In this document: piece after piece, positions 46,410 to 50,241 of the stretch
How the letters are laid out: each line of letters begins with the position of its first letter
Numbering within the stretch: position 1 is the first letter of the stretch
From: Cytophagales bacterium
GTDB lineage: Bacteria > Bacteroidota > Bacteroidia > Cytophagales > 172606-1
Assembly (NCBI GenBank): GCA_030448185.1
Contig: JAUJNL010000032.1
Location: 1 to 50,241, forward strand
DNA length: 50,241 nucleotides
Reading direction: 5' to 3'
Position numbers and translations under genes: made by a program
The notes under the pieces: model-generated
What the model saw: only the letters and a program-made list of their open reading frames with translations
Told to the model about the DNA's origin: nothing
Database searches by the model: none

Positions 46410-46427
46410 AGCTTTTGAAAAACTATA

Positions 46428-46736
46428 TTAAAACTGGGCTACCCGAAACGGCTTCACCTCTATCTGCTGCCAGACATTGCCGGTTACGTAAGGTTCTACT
46501 TTCAGCCATTGGTCCAGATGAGCCCGTGATTCAAAGGCGACTACCATTACGGAGCCAATCATTTTGCCGGCATCGTTGAGTATGGCTCCCCCTTCAATAA
46601 AAGACCCTTGGGCTTTCAGTTGCCGGGCTCCTTCAAAATGAGCTGGACGAGCCGCCATTCGCTGGTTTAGAGCGTCCTCGTCAGTACCATCATAGGCAAT
46701 CACCACAAACTGTTGTTTGGGGGGTGGTGCATTCAT
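46428..46736 (-). CDS. YciI family protein
   Basis: A 102-residue protein of the YciI-like ferredoxin fold: VVIAYDGTDEDALNQRMAAR, RPAHFEGARQLKAQGSFIEG, GSVMVVAFESRAHLDQWLKV and EPYVTGNVWQQIEVKPFRVA, including the conserved His and the Asp of the DP/EPY segment. Biochemical roles in this family are poorly known. The gene ends 18 bases before the lipoprotein start, so they may be cotranscribed. Confidence 0.88.
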   Translation of the reverse strand: MNAPPPKQQFVVIAYDGTDEDALNQRMAARPAHFEGARQLKAQGSFIEGGAILNDAGKMIGSVMVVAFESRAHLDQWLKVEPYVTGNVWQQIEVKPFRVAQF

Positions 46737-46789
46737 GCTGTATCTACAATTGTCCTTAGTTCAAATGTGCAAATAAGGAGTTCCTTTTC

Positions 46790-46832
46790 CAAAAATAAAG
46801 AAAGCCAGCCCATATAGAGGACCGGCTTCTTT
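46790..46832 (-). terminator. Terminator downstream of the Old Yellow Enzyme gene
   Basis: On the minus strand AAGCCGGTCC pairs with GGGCTGGCTT (one mismatch) around an AT loop and is followed by TCTTTATTTTT. An AT-rich inverted repeat with AATGCTAAAA/TTTTAGCATT words (about 46890-46965) lies between it and the gene. Confidence 0.6.
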
Positions 46833-46983
46833 GATTTACAACAGGCCGTTAAGGCCCGAGGAGACTGTAGAGTATAGTTGAAAATGCTACATGTTGAATG
46901 CTAAAAGCTCAATGAAAAAGACAAACCGTTACTTTTGACTCGGACATATTTTAGCATTCAGCCTTTTTCATTTAACATTTATT

Positions 46984-48075
46984 TCAGGCAGTCACTGATT
47001 GCAATACCGGGTAATCGGTAAAACCCTTCTCGTCGCCTACGTAGAGGGTTTTAGGATCCGGGGCAGCCAGTGCAGCTCCGACTTTAAATCTTTCAACCAG
47101 GTCAGGGTTGGCAATGAACGGACGACCAAAAGCAACCAGGTCCGCTAATCCGCTTTGCAGCGCTTTTTCCGCTCTTCCTGAATCGTAGCCGCCGCTCAGG
47201 ATCAGTATATTTTCAAACTTCTCCCGGATTGTATTGACTACTGACTCAGTAACCGGAGGGGCGCCCATTGCCGAGTGGTCAACCAAGTGGATGTAGAGGA
47301 TTCCCAGCTTGTTCAGTTCCTCCGCGAGGTAGGCGTAGGTTTCTTCAATCTCCGGGTAATGGGGCAAATCACCATTCACGCCGTAGGGTGAAAGCCGCAC
47401 GCCTACCCGTTCTTTGCCAATGGCATTGCTCACCGATGCGGCTACCTCCAGCAGGAAGCGGCTGCGGTTTTCGAGGGTGCCGCCATACTGGTCAGTCCGT
47501 TGATTGGAATGTGGATGAATAAATTGTTCGATCAGGTACCCGTTAGCACCGTGCAGTTCTACGCCGTCAAAACCGGCTTCAATGGCATTTTTGGCCGCTT
47601 GAGTAAACTCAGCAATTGCCTGGCTTACCTCATTCAGGTTCATGGCCTTAGGAACCGGCTGGGGCTGCATACCCTGTTGGTCGGTCCACATTTCACCCTG
47701 GGCGGCTACGGCTGAGGGGGCTACTACCTGTGCCCCGGCGGGCATATTCAACGGGTGCGACACCCGTCCCGTATGCATCAGCTGCACAAATATACGGCTG
47801 CCCTTCTGGTGGACCGCCTCCGTTACTTTCTTCCAGCCTTCGATTTGTTCTTTGCTGTATATACCCGGAATCCGGGCATACCCAAGTCCGTTGGGAGAGG
47901 GGGCGGTCCCTTCGGTGATGAGAAGACCAGCCTCGGCCCGCTGAGCGTAATAAGTTGCCATTAAGGTATTGGGGATATTCCCGTGGGCCCGGCTCCGGGT
48001 CATCGGAGCCATTACAATATGATTGGTCAACCGGTAAGGGCCAAATTGGGCTTCTGAAATCAATTTCTTAGCCAT
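46984..48075 (-). CDS. Old Yellow Enzyme family alkene reductase
   Basis: A 363-residue FMN flavoenzyme that reduces activated alkenes such as enones and nitro compounds with NAD(P)H. The start ATG at 48075 gives MAKKLISEAQFGPYRLTNHI; upstream frame extension is non-coding. Motifs: VMAPMTRSRA, FVQLMHTGRVSH, FDGVELHGANGYLIEQFIHP (catalytic His and Asn), QRTDQYGGTLENRSRFLLEV and VAFGRPFIANPDLVERFKVG. It lies downstream of the ArsR regulator on the same strand with a perfect palindrome between, so it is probably controlled by that regulator. Confidence 0.93.
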   Translation of the reverse strand: MAKKLISEAQFGPYRLTNHIVMAPMTRSRAHGNIPNTLMATYYAQRAEAGLLITEGTAPSPNGLGYARIPGIYSKEQIEGWKKVTEAVHQKGSRIFVQLMHTGRVSHPLNMPAGAQVVAPSAVAAQGEMWTDQQGMQPQPVPKAMNLNEVSQAIAEFTQAAKNAIEAGFDGVELHGANGYLIEQFIHPHSNQRTDQYGGTLENRSRFLLEVAASVSNAIGKERVGVRLSPYGVNGDLPHYPEIEETYAYLAEELNKLGILYIHLVDHSAMGAPPVTESVVNTIREKFENILILSGGYDSGRAEKALQSGLADLVAFGRPFIANPDLVERFKVGAALAAPDPKTLYVGDEKGFTDYPVLQSVTA

Positions 48076-48126
48076 AGTACTGAATAGTTTGAGGGTGATT
48101 AGAATGTCACGGGACAAATCTAACCT

Positions 48127-48150
48127 AAACATTTAAATATTTAAATGTTT
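48127..48150. promoter_or_regulatory. 24-bp perfect palindrome, likely operator
   Basis: Starts AAACATTTAAAT and is its own reverse complement over 24 bases. It lies between the end of arsR (48166) and the start of the reductase (48075), 52 bases upstream of the latter. The spacing and AT-rich half-sites fit a dimeric ArsR-type repressor. A loosely similar AACATTTGGATG stands upstream of arsR at about 48466-48477. Confidence 0.7.
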
Positions 48151-48165
48151 TAATAGAAAAATTTT

Positions 48166-48438
48166 TTACTCAAGCAGTACCTTGAAAAATTGTGAAAATT
48201 GGCCCATTTTCTCCTTGTTAATGCGAAGACTCACACAACGTCCTTCTTTATGGGCCACAATCAGATCGCTGTCCGTCAGGATCTTTACGTGGTGGGACAC
48301 GCAAGGCTGCGACAAACCGGTAAGTTCCTGCACTTCAGAACAGGACATAGCGCCTCTTTTAGAGATTTCAAGCAGGATAGATAATCGGTATTTATCCGAT
48401 AAAGCGTTAGAGGCCTTCTCAATGAATTTTGATTCCAT
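48166..48438 (-). CDS. ArsR-family winged-helix transcriptional regulator
   Basis: A 90-residue regulator starting MESKFIEKASNALSDKYRLS at 48438; longer frame extensions upstream enter the presumed promoter. The recognition helix region is MSCSEVQELTGLSQPCVSHH, followed by VKILTDSDLIVAHKEGRCVS and a wing. Cys residues (SCSEV, PCVSH) might serve as metal or redox ligands, but the classic ELCVCDL motif is absent. It precedes the reductase gene; the palindrome between them is the likely target. Confidence 0.9.
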   Translation of the reverse strand: MESKFIEKASNALSDKYRLSILLEISKRGAMSCSEVQELTGLSQPCVSHHVKILTDSDLIVAHKEGRCVSLRINKEKMGQFSQFFKVLLE

Positions 48439-48598
48439 AACACAAAGATAACAATTTATCATTTTAACATTTGGATGCTTCAATGAGTTTCCATCCGGCA
48501 ACCGGAAACCGGATTTCTCATCGGGGCCCGTAACGGGGCATTGTCCTTCAGAAGGGCACTTACCTAAATCAGGGATAATAGCCGTTTTTCTAATTTTC

Positions 48599-50241
48599 CT
48601 ATTCGTTTTCGTTCCTCTTTTTCAACCGCACTGCGATCATCTTGGAGGTAGGCGTGTGACTGCGGTCAGCCACCGAATCAATGGGTACCAGCACGTTGGT
48701 CTCGGGGAAGTAAGCGGCTGCGCACCCTTTGGGGATATCATAGGGAATAATTTTAAAAGCAGGAGCCATTCGGTGCGTACCGTCTTCCCAGGTACTGACA
48801 ATATCCACGAGGTCGTCAGCCTCTACTCCCTGAGCCTTCAGGTCGTCGGGGTTCATAAAAATGACTTTCCGTTCTCCCTTTACGCCCCGATAACGGTCAT
48901 TGAGTCCGTAGATAGTAGTGTTGTACTGGTCATGCGAACGAATGGTCATCAGGCGGAGATGGCCCGCCGGCAGGCTTACCGGAGCCAAAGGAGCCGTGAT
49001 AAGACGGGCCTTGGCAGTAGCAGTATTCCATTCTCTCTCGCGGGCGGCATTTCGCAGGTGAAAGCCGCCGGGCTGCTTGATTTTCTGGTTAAAATTCCGG
49101 AAGGCAGGCAGCACGTCCTCAATCTTGTTCCGGATGTGGTCGTAATGACTAACCATAGTTGCCCAGTCGATGCGGGTGTGCGGCAGAGAAGCAATAGCCA
49201 TACAAGCCACAATGGCCGGTTCAGAAAGCAGGTATTCGGAGGCAGGCTTATTCTTCCCTTCCGAAGCATGCACCATCGACATCGAATCTTCTACGGTTAC
49301 CTGCTGGGGTATCCCTCCTTGTAAGTCGGTTTCGGTACGGCCCAGACAGGGCAGGATCAGGGCCTGTTCCCCAATAACCAGGTGGCTCCGGTTTAACTTA
49401 GTACTCACCTGGACGGTAAGTCCGCATTTCCGCAGGGCATTTTCGGTAAATTCAGTGTCAGGTGTAGCCCAGGCAAAGTTTCCGCCCATGCCTACAAATA
49501 CTTTCACCTTGCCTTCGTGCATGGCCCTGATGGTTTCCACGGTGTTATAACCGGGTTTGGTTGGAGGAGTAAAACCAAACACCTGGCCTAATGCCTGTAA
49601 AAATTCCGGCTTGGGGTGCTCCATAATTCCCATGGTGCGGTCACCCTGGACATTACTATGTCCCCTGACGGGACAAACGCCAGCTCCCGGACGGCCAATA
49701 TTCCCCTTGAGCAGCAACAGATTGACCACTTGCTGGATCGTTATTACGGCATGCTTATGCTGGGTCAGGCCCATGGCCCAGCAGGCAATGGTTTTACGGG
49801 ATTTGAGGTAGATGTTTCCCGCCGCGGTGATTTCGGCTTTGGTCAGCCCTGATTGCTGGGTGATTTCGTCCCAGGAAGTAAGCGCAATATCGGCCCGTAA
49901 GCCTTCAAATCCACTGGTATGATTGTCAATAAACTCGTAATCAAGTTGCCCCGGGAGGGTTGCTTCAGCTTCCAGCACTACTTTAATCAAGCCCTTCAAG
50001 AGGGCAAAATCACCGCCTACCACCGGTTGCAGATACAGCGACGAAATCGGGCTGGCCTGGTTGAGCAGCGTTGGCACCACCTTTTGCGGATGAATAAAAC
50101 TTTGGAGGCCCTTTTCCTTCAGTGGATTAAAAGAAACAATTTCGCAGCCGCGCTTCCGGGCTTTTTCGAGTTCGGTAAGCATTCTCGGGTGATTGGTACC
50201 CGGGTTCTGCCCGAAAATAAAAATGGCTTCTGCTTCTTCAA
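48599..50241 (-). CDS. FdhF/YdeP-type molybdopterin oxidoreductase, 5' end outside the window
   Basis: At least 547 residues of a bis-MGD enzyme; the frame is open to the window edge (AIFIFGQNPGTNHPRM at the edge), so about 200 N-terminal residues are missing from view. Visible features: VVGGDFALLKGLIKVVLEAE, ACWAMGLTQHKHAVITIQQV, GRPGAGVCPVRGHSNVQGDR, GGNFAWATPDTEF and the C-terminal molybdopterin-dinucleotide-binding domain (RSHDQYNTTIYGLNDRYRG, KGCAAAYFPETNVLVPID). These match the FdhF/YdeP family, related to formate dehydrogenases but of uncertain substrate. It depends on the molybdenum cofactor and so on moaCB and moeA at 14.8-17.8 kb, of which moaCB appears broken. Confidence 0.9.
   Translation of the reverse strand, partial: EEAEAIFIFGQNPGTNHPRMLTELEKARKRGCEIVSFNPLKEKGLQSFIHPQKVVPTLLNQASPISSLYLQPVVGGDFALLKGLIKVVLEAEATLPGQLDYEFIDNHTSGFEGLRADIALTSWDEITQQSGLTKAEITAAGNIYLKSRKTIACWAMGLTQHKHAVITIQQVVNLLLLKGNIGRPGAGVCPVRGHSNVQGDRTMGIMEHPKPEFLQALGQVFGFTPPTKPGYNTVETIRAMHEGKVKVFVGMGGNFAWATPDTEFTENALRKCGLTVQVSTKLNRSHLVIGEQALILPCLGRTETDLQGGIPQQVTVEDSMSMVHASEGKNKPASEYLLSEPAIVACMAIASLPHTRIDWATMVSHYDHIRNKIEDVLPAFRNFNQKIKQPGGFHLRNAAREREWNTATAKARLITAPLAPVSLPAGHLRLMTIRSHDQYNTTIYGLNDRYRGVKGERKVIFMNPDDLKAQGVEADDLVDIVSTWEDGTHRMAPAFKIIPYDIPKGCAAAYFPETNVLVPIDSVADRSHTPTSKMIAVRLKKRNENE

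Noticed and set aside
48656..49324. A 222-residue plus-strand frame opposite the FdhF-like gene
   Set aside because: It lies wholly antisense to a clear molybdopterin oxidoreductase and shows no domain of its own.

Overview
The window looks like a chromosomal stretch of a Cytophagales-type bacterium (phylum Bacteroidota), close to Spirosoma-like genera by inference. The reasons are Por-type (T9SS) C-terminal sorting domains, 7TM-DISM sensor kinases, a beta-barrel/OmpA envelope pair, few Shine-Dalgarno sequences, roughly 50% GC, and many intergenic palindromic repeats. No rRNA, tRNA, CRISPR array or phage module was seen. Assignment below family level is not possible from this sequence alone.

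Layout. 0.2-5.3 kb: two tandem secreted parallel beta-helix proteins. 5.3-5.6 kb: palindromic repeats. 5.6-10.3 kb (minus strand): yebC, a small lipoprotein and a large FAD/Fe-S oxidase with a C-terminal frameshift. 10.5-14.3 kb (plus): an unknown protein, then hmgA and hppD of tyrosine degradation, separated by a 465-bp unit that carries a GxxExxY gene between perfect 20-bp inverted repeats. 14.8-17.8 kb: a broken moaC-moaB fusion gene and an intact moeA, with the whole gap between them filled by an 875-bp inverted-repeat-bounded block of palindromes. 18.0-19.7 kb: kdgK and eda, the last two steps of KDG/KDPG breakdown. 20.3-23.8 kb: an exported protein and an OmpA-family protein. 24.3-25.4 kb: a MITE-like hairpin and a decayed IS5-type transposase. 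25.6-29.0 kb: pta and ackA, both interrupted by frameshifts. 29.0-30.5 kb: repeat-rich, mostly non-coding. 31.2-32.8 kb: the 5' part of ccoN joined directly to the 3' part of a SafE-like transporter gene, as if the rest of a cbb3-oxidase cluster had been removed. 32.8-34.1 kb: a chromate transporter split by one in-frame stop. 34.1-43.7 kb: a 2-oxoglutarate oxygenase, two exported M20 amidohydrolases, two histidine kinases, a GNAT acetyltransferase and a small protein resembling the N-terminus of the second kinase. 43.9-48.4 kb: a 58-residue protein, a 5'-nucleotidase-family lipoprotein, a second lipoprotein, a YciI protein, and an ArsR regulator followed by an Old Yellow Enzyme with a 24-bp perfect palindrome between them. 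48.6 kb to the end: an FdhF/YdeP-type molybdopterin oxidoreductase running off the window.

Links between genes. hmgA and hppD act consecutively on tyrosine. moaCB and moeA make the molybdenum cofactor that the terminal FdhF-like enzyme would need, so the broken moaCB matters. pta and ackA form the acetate/acetyl-phosphate pathway. kdgK and eda would use KDG from uronate breakdown, which fits secreted beta-helix proteins only loosely.

Two themes stand out. First, there are about 15 single-site lesions in five loci, mostly apparent 1-base losses in short homopolymers inside otherwise conserved genes. They may be sequencing errors or recent gene decay, and this sequence cannot decide. Second, several families of inverted repeats sit tightly against gene boundaries. 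No complete new defence or biosynthetic system was found. The best candidates for something little described are the GxxExxY inverted-repeat unit and the palindrome block between moaCB and moeA.
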